Positions 22,257 to 31,287 of a stretch of DNA of 53,140 nucleotides are shown here, in pieces. Source of the stretch: Rhodothermus sp. (lineage in GTDB: Bacteria; Bacteroidota; Rhodothermia; Rhodothermales; Rhodothermaceae). The stretch's first letter is position 1. Each line of letters starts with the position of its first letter. The stretch is from positions 1 to 53,140 of the forward strand of contig WFPM01000119.1 of the NCBI GenBank assembly GCA_015487635.1, given 5' to 3'. The position numbers and the translations under genes were made by a program. Below the pieces are notes generated by a model. That model was not told the DNA's origin and searched no databases. It saw only the letters and a list, made by a program, of their open reading frames with translations.

Positions 22257-23711
22257 TCAGGCGGTGACGGGCTGTCCGCTTTCCACGGGCCCGATTTGCT
22301 GATAGGTGGCAAAGTCGCCCGTGACGTACTGGACGCGGTAGCCCTGGGCCGCCAGGAACGAGGCAGCCGCTGCACTCCGGCCACCCGTGACGCAGTGTAC
22401 GAGCAGCGTGCGATCCTTCGGGATGCGGTCCAGGTACTCCGGAAGCCGGGTGTAGGAGGCGTTGATGGCTCCGGGGATATGGCCGGCCTCGTATTCCGAG
22501 GCGTAGCGTACGTCCAGCACGGCCACGTCCGGCTGCTCGCGCAGGCGCACAACGTCCTCGAATGTGATCATCGGAATGGAGGCCCGGGCGCCTCCTTCGT
22601 TGAAGTAGCGCACGAGCGTTTCCGGCGTGGCGTAGGCTTCGATGCGGTCATAGCCGATGCGGATCAGGTCACGCACGGCCTGCTCGACATCCTCGTCGTC
22701 AATGATCAGCACGAGCGGCGTCTGATCGTCGGCGACGAGCGAGCCCACCGTTGTGTTGAAGCTCTTATTGAAGGGCGCGTAGAGGGCCCCGGGCAGGTGG
22801 GCCTGCATGAAGGCCATGCGGTCCAGCCGCGTATCGACAAAAGTCACCCCTCCCTCCTTCACCAGGCGATCCAGTTCGGCCACCGATAGACGACGCGGGA
22901 CGGGCAGGCGGCCCAGCACCGGCACGCCGTCGCGGTTGTAGACCTTCATGCGGGCGTAGTAGAGGGGTGGCTCGGGCTGGCCACTCAGGATGCTCTGCAC
23001 AAAGGCATCTTCCCCTTCACGCGCCGGTGCCAGCGAGGCGTTGAAGCGTTTCTCGTAGCCCACCGTCGATTCGGGCACGGCACCCAGTGCCTTGCCACAG
23101 GCCGAACCAGCGCCGTGGCCAGGCCAGACCTGCAGGTAGTCGGGAAGGTCCAGAAAGCGCAGGACGGACTGGTAGAGCCGGTGCGCCGAGGGCTCCTTCA
23201 TGCCCGAAATTTTAGCCGCCGACTCGAGCAGGTCCGGGCGCCCCAGGTCGCCCACGAACACGAAGTCGCCCGTGACCATGCCCATGGGTTCGGTAGCACC
23301 ACTGCCACGGTCGGTCACCAGATAACTCAGATGCTCGGGCGTATGACCCGGGGTGTGCACGGCCTTGAATTCGATGTTGCCGATCCGGAACGTGTCGCCG
23401 TCGCGCAGAAAAGTGACGTCATAGCGGCCGTTTTTGGCCCAGTTCGAGGCCCAACCATCGGACTCGCCCTCGGCCGACAGGTAGAGTTTGACGCCGAGGC
23501 GTTCGGCAAACTCCCGGGCACCCGAGAGGAAGTCGGCGTGAATGTGCGTTTCGGCCACGGCCACAATGCGCAGCCCCTCTTCTTCGGCCAGCCGCAGGTA
23601 CTGATCGATGTCCCGTTCCGGGTCGATCACGATGGCTTCTTTTGTTTGCTGGCAGCCAATCAGGTAGGCGTACTGGGCCAGCTTGGGATCGAAAATCTGT
23701 CGGAAAAGCAT
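22257..23711 (-). CDS. MBL-fold persulfide dioxygenase fused to two rhodanese domains (ETHE1/CstB-like)
   Basis: AETHIHADFLSGA; HTPGHTPEHLSYL; GDFVFVGDLGRPDLL; WPGHGAGSACGKALG; rhodanese VLDVRYASEYEAGHIPGA...LLVHCVTGGRS. Confidence 0.88.
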   Translation of the reverse strand: MLFRQIFDPKLAQYAYLIGCQQTKEAIVIDPERDIDQYLRLAEEEGLRIVAVAETHIHADFLSGAREFAERLGVKLYLSAEGESDGWASNWAKNGRYDVTFLRDGDTFRIGNIEFKAVHTPGHTPEHLSYLVTDRGSGATEPMGMVTGDFVFVGDLGRPDLLESAAKISGMKEPSAHRLYQSVLRFLDLPDYLQVWPGHGAGSACGKALGAVPESTVGYEKRFNASLAPAREGEDAFVQSILSGQPEPPLYYARMKVYNRDGVPVLGRLPVPRRLSVAELDRLVKEGGVTFVDTRLDRMAFMQAHLPGALYAPFNKSFNTTVGSLVADDQTPLVLIIDDEDVEQAVRDLIRIGYDRIEAYATPETLVRYFNEGGARASIPMITFEDVVRLREQPDVAVLDVRYASEYEAGHIPGAINASYTRLPEYLDRIPKDRTLLVHCVTGGRSAAAASFLAAQGYRVQYVTGDFATYQQIGPVESGQPVTA

Positions 23712-23754
23712 AGCAGTTCTGTGGTTTGGTTTGGTGTAGGATCAAAAGCTCTAC

Positions 23755-24285
23755 TCAATGGGGCAGGCGGGGACGCAGCACGGCGTAGGCCCAGGTGCCC
23801 AGCATGGCGCTGGCGATGGCCACCACCATGACGGTCACACCGCTACCCAGCAGGGCGAACATCGGGCCCGGGCAGGCACCCAGCAGGCCCCAGCCCAGAC
23901 CGAAAAGTATGCCGCCCAGCCAGTAGCGGACCCCTTTGCCCCAGATTTTGGGCTGGATTTCGATCGGCTCGCCGTGGATGGTCTTCAGCCGCAGCCGCTT
24001 GATAAGCTGCACCGACAGACCAGCCACCACAACGGCCGAGCCGATTACGCCATACATGTGAAAACTCTGGAAGCGAAACATCTCCTGGATGCGAAACCAG
24101 GAAGCCACCTCGCTTTTAATCAGCACAATCCCGAAGAAAATGCCCAGCAGCAGGTAGGCCAGGAGGCTCCCGGGCCGGTTGCCGGTCTCCTGCGCCTGTG
24201 CCTCGTAGTCCGGCGCTACCTGTTCGATGTCGATGCAGGCTTCGGGACGCGTATCACGTATTAATTCAGCCATGGTTGTTTGCAA
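23755..24285 (-). CDS. YeeE/YedE family protein (half-size)
   Basis: LGGILFGLGWGLLGACPGPMFALLGSG; start possibly at MAELIRD (24273). Confidence 0.8.
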   Translation of the reverse strand: MQTTMAELIRDTRPEACIDIEQVAPDYEAQAQETGNRPGSLLAYLLLGIFFGIVLIKSEVASWFRIQEMFRFQSFHMYGVIGSAVVVAGLSVQLIKRLRLKTIHGEPIEIQPKIWGKGVRYWLGGILFGLGWGLLGACPGPMFALLGSGVTVMVVAIASAMLGTWAYAVLRPRLPH

Positions 24286-24295
24286 CGTTAGCGCG

Positions 24296-24859
24296 TTACA
24301 GGATCAGGGGCAGAATCAGGTAAGTGGCGATCAGGCCGCCGATAAAGAAACCGATCGTAGCTACCAGCGAGGGAAACTGCAGCGCGGCCAGTCCCGTGAT
24401 GGCATGGCCCGAGGTGCAGCCGCCGGCATAGCGGGCTCCGAAGCCGACCAGAAAGCCCCCGAGCACCACCATGACCAGACCCGGCAGCGTCATCAACCCC
24501 TTCCAACTGAAAAGCTCCGAGGGTACCAGACCCCGGAAGTCCGTAATACCCAGCGCAGCCAGATCGGCACGGGTGGCCTCGGAGATCTGCACGTAAGGAT
24601 CCGAGGAGGCCAGCAGCGTGGCGGCGATGAATCCGCCGAGCAAGATGCCCAGCGCGAAGGTCAGATTCCACAGGCCCTGACGTTTCCAGTCGTAGCGCAG
24701 AAAGTCCACGCGGGTCGGGAGCACCGCCGCGCACAGATGCCGCAGATTGGCCGACACACCAAACGACTTACCGCCAATCAGCAGCAGCAGCGGCACGATC
24801 AGGCCGATCAGCGGACCGGCCACATACCAGGGCCACGGTTGCGAGAGCCATTCCAACAT
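24296..24859 (-). CDS. YeeE/YedE family protein (half-size)
   Basis: [29 protein letters not shown]. Confidence 0.82.
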   Translation of the reverse strand: MLEWLSQPWPWYVAGPLIGLIVPLLLLIGGKSFGVSANLRHLCAAVLPTRVDFLRYDWKRQGLWNLTFALGILLGGFIAATLLASSDPYVQISEATRADLAALGITDFRGLVPSELFSWKGLMTLPGLVMVVLGGFLVGFGARYAGGCTSGHAITGLAALQFPSLVATIGFFIGGLIATYLILPLIL

Positions 24860-24909
24860 GATTGCATGCGGGTTGCGTTATGTATTCGAGGCCAATAAAC
24901 AACCTTTCG

Positions 24910-24976
24910 GTTATATTGTTTCCGCTATCAATTGGGATTTGATATCAAGATAACGGATTTAGGGAAACAATATAAC
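24910..24976. promoter_or_regulatory. Candidate operator region: 14-bp inverted repeat with an inner TTGATATCAA palindrome
   Basis: GTTATATTGTTTCC (24910-24923) / GGAAACAATATAAC (24963-24976); TTGATATCAA at 24939-24948; lies between divergent YeeE and ArsR genes. Confidence 0.75.
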
Positions 24977-25030
24977 TGTAAAGTTATTTTCTCTGGCGTA
25001 GTCAAATTGGATAAGGAGGTTTTCTTCCCG

Positions 25031-25339
25031 ATGGAAACGCTGATTCCCCGTGAAAAGCTGGAATGGGTGGCCCAACGCTTTCGGCTACTGGGCGATCCGG
25101 TGCGGCTGGAGATCCTGAATCTTCTGCACGTGCGAGGCGAGATGACCGTACAGGAGCTGGTGGCGGCCACCGGGCAAAGTCAGGCGAACGTGAGTAAGCA
25201 CCTGCGGCAGCTTCGCGAGGCCGGTCTGGTGGCCCGTCGCCAGGAAGGTCCGTATGCATACTACCGGATCAATGATCCGATGCTGGCGGCCCTGTGCGTG
25301 CTTGTCTGCAGTCAGGTGCCGGAAGCCACCGCTCAGTAG
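25031..25339 (+). CDS. ArsR-family regulator, likely controls the sulfur operon
   Basis: METLIPREKLEWVAQRFRLLGDPVRLEILNLL...QSQANVSKHLRQLREAGLVARRQEGPYAYYRI; AAGGAGGT ribosome-binding site upstream of 25031. Confidence 0.85.
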   Translation: METLIPREKLEWVAQRFRLLGDPVRLEILNLLHVRGEMTVQELVAATGQSQANVSKHLRQLREAGLVARRQEGPYAYYRINDPMLAALCVLVCSQVPEATAQ

Positions 25340-25392
25340 AATGTATCCGGAAAACAAGGGGTGATCTGGTAAGCCGGCGCTGCACTCCACGT

Positions 25393-25668
25393 CGGACGAC
25401 CGGCGCGTTGGTAGTGCGCCACGGAGGCAGCCGGCCGCAGTGGTGCTACCCGAGACGGCATTCCGCTTTGCTTCGTGCCTTACTACGAACGGGTTGGTAA
25501 CGGCACGCCGCTGCGCTCCGGGCCGGGCGACCAGCGTGTTGGTAGTGAGCCACGAAGGCGTCAGCCGGCGTGGTGTCCCCCAGATGGCTCTTCGCTGCGC
25601 TTCGTGCCTGACTACAAGCGCGTTGGTAACGGCACTTCGCCTCGTGCCGGACTACCAGCGCACGCGGA
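25393..25668. repeat. Degenerate ~130-bp tandem repeat (two copies plus truncated third)
   Basis: Unit starts near 25393, 25524 and 25648; shared CTTCGTGCCT(T/G)ACTAC..CGxGTTGGTAACGGCAC at 25471 and 25600. Confidence 0.75.
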
Positions 25669-25824
25669 GAACGCCCATAGCATAGCCTGACCAGAGGGGA
25701 GCGGATTCAGAGGCCCGGCTGTAAAGCTCCCCGAAACGCAGCCGGTGCGGATCCGACCGCTGTTTCACCCGGGCCTTACTGTCCGCGGTTGCGCGTGCCG
25801 CAAAGAACATTTTTCGGATGGCTG

Positions 25825-28344
25825 CTAATCAATGAGTGCACAGCCGGGATCGTACGTGGCTTCCAGCAGACGCCGGGGCTGTTCCAGCACCTGTTCCAGC
25901 AGTCCGATCGGCGCTCCGGGGGGCAGCTCCAGTTCCGGGGCCCCGGGTTCGTCGGGCATGTAGAGACGGTCCAAGAAACGTCGGATCCAGTCGCGGTGGA
26001 AACGGCGGTGGGCCCGGGTGGCCGCGTCGGTGCCCGGGTTTTGCGCGAGCCAGTCAGCCAGCTGGCGCAGATGGGCTTCCAGTTCGACGCGCACGTCCAC
26101 GGGCGTGCGGGCGTCCCGCGCCCGCTCCAGCAAGCCAGCCGTCCAGGCCGTTTGCACCACGCGTTGCAGATGGGCGTCGTAGGGATCGTCGGGTACCGGT
26201 GCGGCCCAGACCTTCTGGCTGATCTGCTCCAGCACTTCGGCTAGCGAGGGAAGCGATGGATCCTGCAGGGCCTGATAGTGCAGGCGGCTCACCCGCTCCG
26301 GTTGGAGCAGCAGGTCGAACACCTGTCGGGCGGCCGCCTTGGCCGGCGCGATCGGGTCGAACAGGGGGGCCGTCTGGCGGGCAAACAGCTCGCGGTGCGC
26401 CGGATAGCCCGGCGGGCGCGGCGGAATGAGCCCGCGCAGGGTTTCGGGAAGGCGCAGCGTGGCTGGCTGCACGATCGTGAGCAGGGCTTCAAGCGCTGCC
26501 CGCTGGGTGGCCCCCGGCACCGGCCGCACCACCGGCGCTTCCGACATATCTGCTGTACGCACGGCGTACGTGTAAAAAGCGCCGCCGATCAGCTTGACCG
26601 TGGCCTCGGTCTGGTATCGATGCCACAGGTAGATGGGCACCAGCACCTCTTCGAGTGTGGCCAGCGGACGCCCCGCCCGCAGGTTCTGCAGCCCGAAGCG
26701 CTCCAGTGAGACCTTGCGCACCTGCAACTCGCGGTGCAGGGCCGCGACGGCGTCGGTGCCGTTGTCCCACAGGTGCGCCAGCGGATGGGCACCGCCCGGG
26801 GGCCGCGCGTCGGCATCGGTAATGAAGTGCAGGCCCTGGCGTGCGGCATCTTCCAGAATGGCCGCCAGGGCAGTCGCTTCGTCGGTGCCGGGTGGAAATT
26901 CGCTGTAGGCGTAGCGGATGGCGATTTTATCCCAGGCCCCGATACCCGTGTCGTAGGCTTCCGAGACGTCCAGTGAGCCGTCGGGACGCACGCGCACGTA
27001 GGGGGCCGGGTAGTCCATGACCGAGGCGCGGTCGTTCACCGAGGCGGCAAAGTTGTGCTGCAGGCCCAGCGTGTGGCCTACCTCATGGGCGGCCAGTTGA
27101 CGGATGCGGGCCAGTGCCAATTGCAGCATGGGATCAGCTTCGGGGGCATACCCGTGGGCATGTGCGCTGTCGTAGGGGGCCAGCAGGCCCTCGAAGATCA
27201 GGTAGTCCTGGCGGATGCGCAGCGAGCCCAGCGTGACGTGACCTTTGATGATCTCGCCGGTGCGCGGATCGACGATTGTGCGGCCGTAGCTCCAGCCGCG
27301 CGTGGCCCGGTGCACCCACTGGATCACGTTGTAGCGCACGTCGAGCGGATCGGCCGTGTCGGGCAGTACCTCCACGCGAAAAGCGTTACGAAAGCCGGCC
27401 GCTTCGAACGCCTCGGCCCACCATGAAGCCCCTTCAATCAGGGCCTGACGGATCGGCTCGGGCGCGCCGGGGTCCACATAGTAGACGATGGGCTTTACCG
27501 GCTCGCTGACGGGCGCATTCGGATCTTTTTTCTGAAGCCGGTGCCGGACGATCCACCGCCGGGCCAGCGGCTCGCCCACCGGACTCGTGTAGTCGTAGAA
27601 GGTGATGTAGAACAACCCGCTCCGCGGATCGTGCGCCCGGGGCCGATAGCCCGGCGGGGGCAGCGCCACGAACATCAGGCGCTGACGCAGCGTGACATGC
27701 TCGGGCACGGCCGCCACCTGCCGCACAAAACGCCCGGGGCGCTCACTCGAAAACGTCAGCAGCGCTTCGATGACCGTATTCTGGGGAAACGCCTTGACCG
27801 CCTCGAAAAGAATCGTGCTCCGGTCGCGATCCAGCCGGAACGTGCCCTGGTTGGTCTGGCGCAGGCGACCGACGACGTCCATGGCGTCGTGTAGGGCAAA
27901 GTCGGCCGCGTCGATTAGAAACCGGTCGCCCCGGCGGGCCACGATCGGAAAACGCCACAGCACGGAGGCTGCAAAGGCTTCTTCGACGGCTCGGCGGGCC
28001 GGCGCATCACCTTCGAGCGCCCGGTAGGTCAGGTTGGGCGCGTAGAGCAGAATCTGGTTGCCGGTCCGTCGGAACTGCACGACGCGTTCCTCGCCGAACA
28101 GTCCCCGGTCGAGTCCCACGTCGTTGGAACCCAGTCCGGCCGGCAGCGCCGGTACCAGCAACAGGTCTTCGTCCGAGGGGACGACTTCCAGGTAGAGTTT
28201 ACCTTTCAGCGTGTCGAGGTACGCCGGGATCAGGCCCTCTCGGCGGACCATATCGCGGGTGAACGTGTCGATGTCCGGCAGTTGCGCAACCGACAGGTGA
28301 GCCCAGAACAGCGACAGCATCAGGAGCAAGAGGCGGCGCAGCAT
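25825..28344 (-). CDS. Secreted zinc-dependent metalloprotease (DUF5117/DUF4953-type)
   Basis: AAHEVGHTLGLQHNFAASVNDRASVMDYPAPYV; signal peptide MLRRLLLLMLSLFWAHLSVAQ. Confidence 0.85.
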   Translation of the reverse strand: MLRRLLLLMLSLFWAHLSVAQLPDIDTFTRDMVRREGLIPAYLDTLKGKLYLEVVPSDEDLLLVPALPAGLGSNDVGLDRGLFGEERVVQFRRTGNQILLYAPNLTYRALEGDAPARRAVEEAFAASVLWRFPIVARRGDRFLIDAADFALHDAMDVVGRLRQTNQGTFRLDRDRSTILFEAVKAFPQNTVIEALLTFSSERPGRFVRQVAAVPEHVTLRQRLMFVALPPPGYRPRAHDPRSGLFYITFYDYTSPVGEPLARRWIVRHRLQKKDPNAPVSEPVKPIVYYVDPGAPEPIRQALIEGASWWAEAFEAAGFRNAFRVEVLPDTADPLDVRYNVIQWVHRATRGWSYGRTIVDPRTGEIIKGHVTLGSLRIRQDYLIFEGLLAPYDSAHAHGYAPEADPMLQLALARIRQLAAHEVGHTLGLQHNFAASVNDRASVMDYPAPYVRVRPDGSLDVSEAYDTGIGAWDKIAIRYAYSEFPPGTDEATALAAILEDAARQGLHFITDADARPPGGAHPLAHLWDNGTDAVAALHRELQVRKVSLERFGLQNLRAGRPLATLEEVLVPIYLWHRYQTEATVKLIGGAFYTYAVRTADMSEAPVVRPVPGATQRAALEALLTIVQPATLRLPETLRGLIPPRPPGYPAHRELFARQTAPLFDPIAPAKAAARQVFDLLLQPERVSRLHYQALQDPSLPSLAEVLEQISQKVWAAPVPDDPYDAHLQRVVQTAWTAGLLERARDARTPVDVRVELEAHLRQLADWLAQNPGTDAATRAHRRFHRDWIRRFLDRLYMPDEPGAPELELPPGAPIGLLEQVLEQPRRLLEATYDPGCALID

Positions 28345-28417
28345 GGCACTTCCGGCGGATCGCTTGCTGTTGGAAAAGACAGTCTGGCTCCAAAATAGCA
28401 AATTGTATATTTTCCAA

Positions 28418-28429
28418 AAAAGCGCTTTT
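28418..28429. promoter_or_regulatory. Perfect palindrome AAAAGCGCTTTT between divergent peptidase genes
   Basis: Palindrome read in the 111-bp intergenic region; contains AAGCGCTT. Confidence 0.5.
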
Positions 28430-28455
28430 GGGAAAAACCAGACCTGTAGGCCGCC

Positions 28456-30516
28456 ATGCGTCGCGCCGTTCTTTTTCTGCTGCTTCTGGTGGTGATCGCT
28501 CCGGCAAGCCATGCGCAATCGGGTCGGTTGACGCTGGAGCGCTACCTGGAGTGGGAAGACATCAACGATCCCCAGATTTCACCCGATGGGCGGCGCATTG
28601 TTTTCACGCGTCGCTGGGTGGACAAACAGAAAGATCGCTGGCAGTCGGCGCTCTGGATCATGAACGCCGACGGCTCGCAGCAGCGCTTTCTGGTCGAAGG
28701 ACGTTCGCCGCGCTGGTCGCCGGACGGGACGCGGATCGCCTTCATTGCCAATGACGAAAATGGACGTCCCCAGATTTTTGTCAAGTGGGTCGATCTACCG
28801 GAGCCGCCTACCCAGTTGACGCACCTGACAGAGGCACCGGGCAGCATCACCTGGTCGCCGGACGGCCGGATGATCGCCTTCACGATGAACGTACCGGTCG
28901 AGGTGCGCTGGAACGTCGAATTGCCCGGTCCGCCCGAAGGGGCCACATGGACCAAACCGCCTCGGCTCGTGCGGCGTCTGCATTACCGGGCTGACCGCCG
29001 CGGTTTCATGGAGGAAGCCTACACGCATCTGTTCGTGATCCCGGCCGAGGGCGGTACGCCCCGCCAGCTTACCGAAGGCACCTGGCACGTGGGCCCGCGC
29101 TTTGACGGACTGCCGGCCGGGGCCACGCTGAGCTGGACGCCAGATAGCCGTACGATCGTCTTCGACGGCTTCAAAGCCTCGGCCGACTCGGTGGACCGCA
29201 ATTACCGGAACGCCCATCTCTACGCCGTCGATGTAGCCACGCGGCAGCTCCGCCAGCTTACCCGGCAGCCGGGACGCTGGACACAGCCGGCCGTCTCGCC
29301 GGACGGCCGCTGGGTGGCCTTTATCGGCTATGCCGAAACGCGTCAGACCTACCACGCCGCCGATCTCTGGCTGATGCCGATCGACGGCAGCGCCGCACCC
29401 CGCAACCTGACCCGAGCGCTCGACCGGGACGTCAGCAATCTGCACTGGGCGCCCGATGGCTCGGGGGTCTACTTCACGATCAACGACCGGGGCACGCGGA
29501 ACGTCTACTTCGCCTCGGTCCGGGGCGAGGTGCGGCAGGTCACGCGCGGCGTACACATGCTGACGCTCTCGTCGATTTCTCGCAACGGCATTGCCGTCGG
29601 CGTGCGCACGAGCTACCACGAGCCGGACGACGTCGTGCGCTTTGCACTGGATCGGCCCGACCAGATCGAACGGTTGACCGCCGTCAACGACGACGTGCTG
29701 CAGGACGTAAAGCTGGGCGAAGTCGAGGAGATCTGGTACGCCTCGCGCGACGGCACGCGCATTCAGGGCTGGATCGTCAAACCGCCGGACTTCGATCCGA
29801 CGCAGAAGTATCCACTGATCCTGCACATCCACGGCGGCCCTCATGCCATGTACAACGTGGGTTTCAATTTTGCTTTCCAGAACTTTGCGGCCAACGGGTA
29901 CGTCGTGCTCTACACGAACCCGCGCGGCAGCACGGGCTACGGCACCGAATTCGGCGCGGCCATCAGTCAGGCCTATCCGGGCGTGGACCATGAGGACCTG
30001 ATGGCCGGGGTCGATGCGGTGCTGGCGCGGGGCTACATCGACCCGGACCGCCTCTTCGTGACCGGATGCAGCGGAGGCGGCGTGCTTTCGAGCTGGGCCA
30101 TCGGCCAGACCGATCGGTTCGCGGCGGCTGCCGTGCGCTGCCCGGTCACCGACTGGATCAGCATGGCCGGCACGACCGACATTCCGCTGTTCACGTTCAA
30201 CTGGTTCGACCGGCCTTTCTGGGAGGATCCCTCCGAGTGGCTGGCCCGCTCGCCGCTGATGCTGGTCGGCAAGGTGAAAACGCCCACGCTGTTGATGACC
30301 GGCGAGCTGGACCTACGCACGCCGATGAGCCAGACCGAGGAGTACTACGTGGCGCTGAAGATGCGGGGGGTGCCGGTCGTGTTGCTCCGCTTCAACGAAG
30401 AGTACCACGGGACGGGCTCGCGGCCATCCAACTTCATGCGAACGCAGGCCTACATCATGGACTGGTTCGAGAAGAAGGGCCGTATTCCGGGCGTGACCGT
30501 CGAAGCGGAGGAGTAA
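28456..30516 (+). CDS. S9-family prolyl oligopeptidase / acylaminoacyl peptidase with TolB-like propeller
   Basis: Signal peptide; repeated ISPDGRRIVFTR / WSPDGTRIAF; LILHIHGGPHAMY; VTGCSGGGVLSSW nucleophile elbow. Confidence 0.92.
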   Translation: MRRAVLFLLLLVVIAPASHAQSGRLTLERYLEWEDINDPQISPDGRRIVFTRRWVDKQKDRWQSALWIMNADGSQQRFLVEGRSPRWSPDGTRIAFIANDENGRPQIFVKWVDLPEPPTQLTHLTEAPGSITWSPDGRMIAFTMNVPVEVRWNVELPGPPEGATWTKPPRLVRRLHYRADRRGFMEEAYTHLFVIPAEGGTPRQLTEGTWHVGPRFDGLPAGATLSWTPDSRTIVFDGFKASADSVDRNYRNAHLYAVDVATRQLRQLTRQPGRWTQPAVSPDGRWVAFIGYAETRQTYHAADLWLMPIDGSAAPRNLTRALDRDVSNLHWAPDGSGVYFTINDRGTRNVYFASVRGEVRQVTRGVHMLTLSSISRNGIAVGVRTSYHEPDDVVRFALDRPDQIERLTAVNDDVLQDVKLGEVEEIWYASRDGTRIQGWIVKPPDFDPTQKYPLILHIHGGPHAMYNVGFNFAFQNFAANGYVVLYTNPRGSTGYGTEFGAAISQAYPGVDHEDLMAGVDAVLARGYIDPDRLFVTGCSGGGVLSSWAIGQTDRFAAAAVRCPVTDWISMAGTTDIPLFTFNWFDRPFWEDPSEWLARSPLMLVGKVKTPTLLMTGELDLRTPMSQTEEYYVALKMRGVPVVLLRFNEEYHGTGSRPSNFMRTQAYIMDWFEKKGRIPGVTVEAEE

Positions 30517-30639
30517 CCGGGCGTTATATGATTTTCCGGGGATCATGGGGCATGTGCGCGGCATCCCATGCCCCCACCCTGTAGCTTCGGGGACAAGCCT
30601 CCAGGCTTCAGGGGGGCCGTAACCTGGACTATCCCCCAG

Positions 30640-31076
30640 GCCCTTCGGGTCGGCTCCCCCGGAAAGAGGGGGATTTCTGGGAACCCCCTCAGCCGCTGCG
30701 CGGCAGCTCCCCCTTGAAGGGGGAGCGGAGTCTACGGACCGGACTGCGGCTGGCGGTGGAGGCAGGCGCCTGTGCGGGTTTCAGCGCCGGCGCCTGCTGC
30801 TTATGTCCTTCCCCCTCCCTGCCAGGGAGGGGGCCAGGGGGAGGGTCCAATCCGGTCGTCTCCACCGACGGGGTTTGAGTCTGCGGGCGTCGGCGGTAGT
30901 TCTGGGCAGACCCCCTCAGGCCCTTCGGGCCCGCTCCTCCTGCCAGGGGGAGCGGGGTCTACGGACGGCGGCCGGCGGTGGAAGCAGGCGTCTGCGCGTA
31001 TTGCAGCACCGGCGCTTTCTGCTCATGCTTCCCCCTCCCTGCCAGGGAGGGGCCAGGGGAGGGTCCAAGCTGGTGC
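30640..31076. repeat. Repeat-rich intergenic region with two ~130-bp direct copies and several G/C-rich hairpins
   Basis: Copies starting GAGCGG(A/G)GTCTACGGAC at 30723 and 30950; both contain CCCCCTCCCTGCCAGGGAGGGG. Confidence 0.8.
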
Positions 31077-31287
31077 TTTCTGCGTCGAGGTTCGGGGTCC
31101 GGGCGTTGGCCCTGCTCATCTGGGGCGGAAAGCATGGGCGCAATCGGAGTGTGTCCCGCCCGGCCAGGTGGCGCCCTTTCCAGCCTGTAGGGGCGAACCG
31201 CTGGGTCCGCCCGGTCGTGCCCGCCGGGGTAGGTCCGGCACCCGGGGCGTTGCGTCCTCCTGCACCGGTAAATCGGCGATCACATAC

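Noticed and set aside
25393-25690. CRISPR-like array
   Set aside because: Units are ~130 bp, degenerate and tandem, with no short conserved repeat separated by unique spacers, and no cas genes nearby
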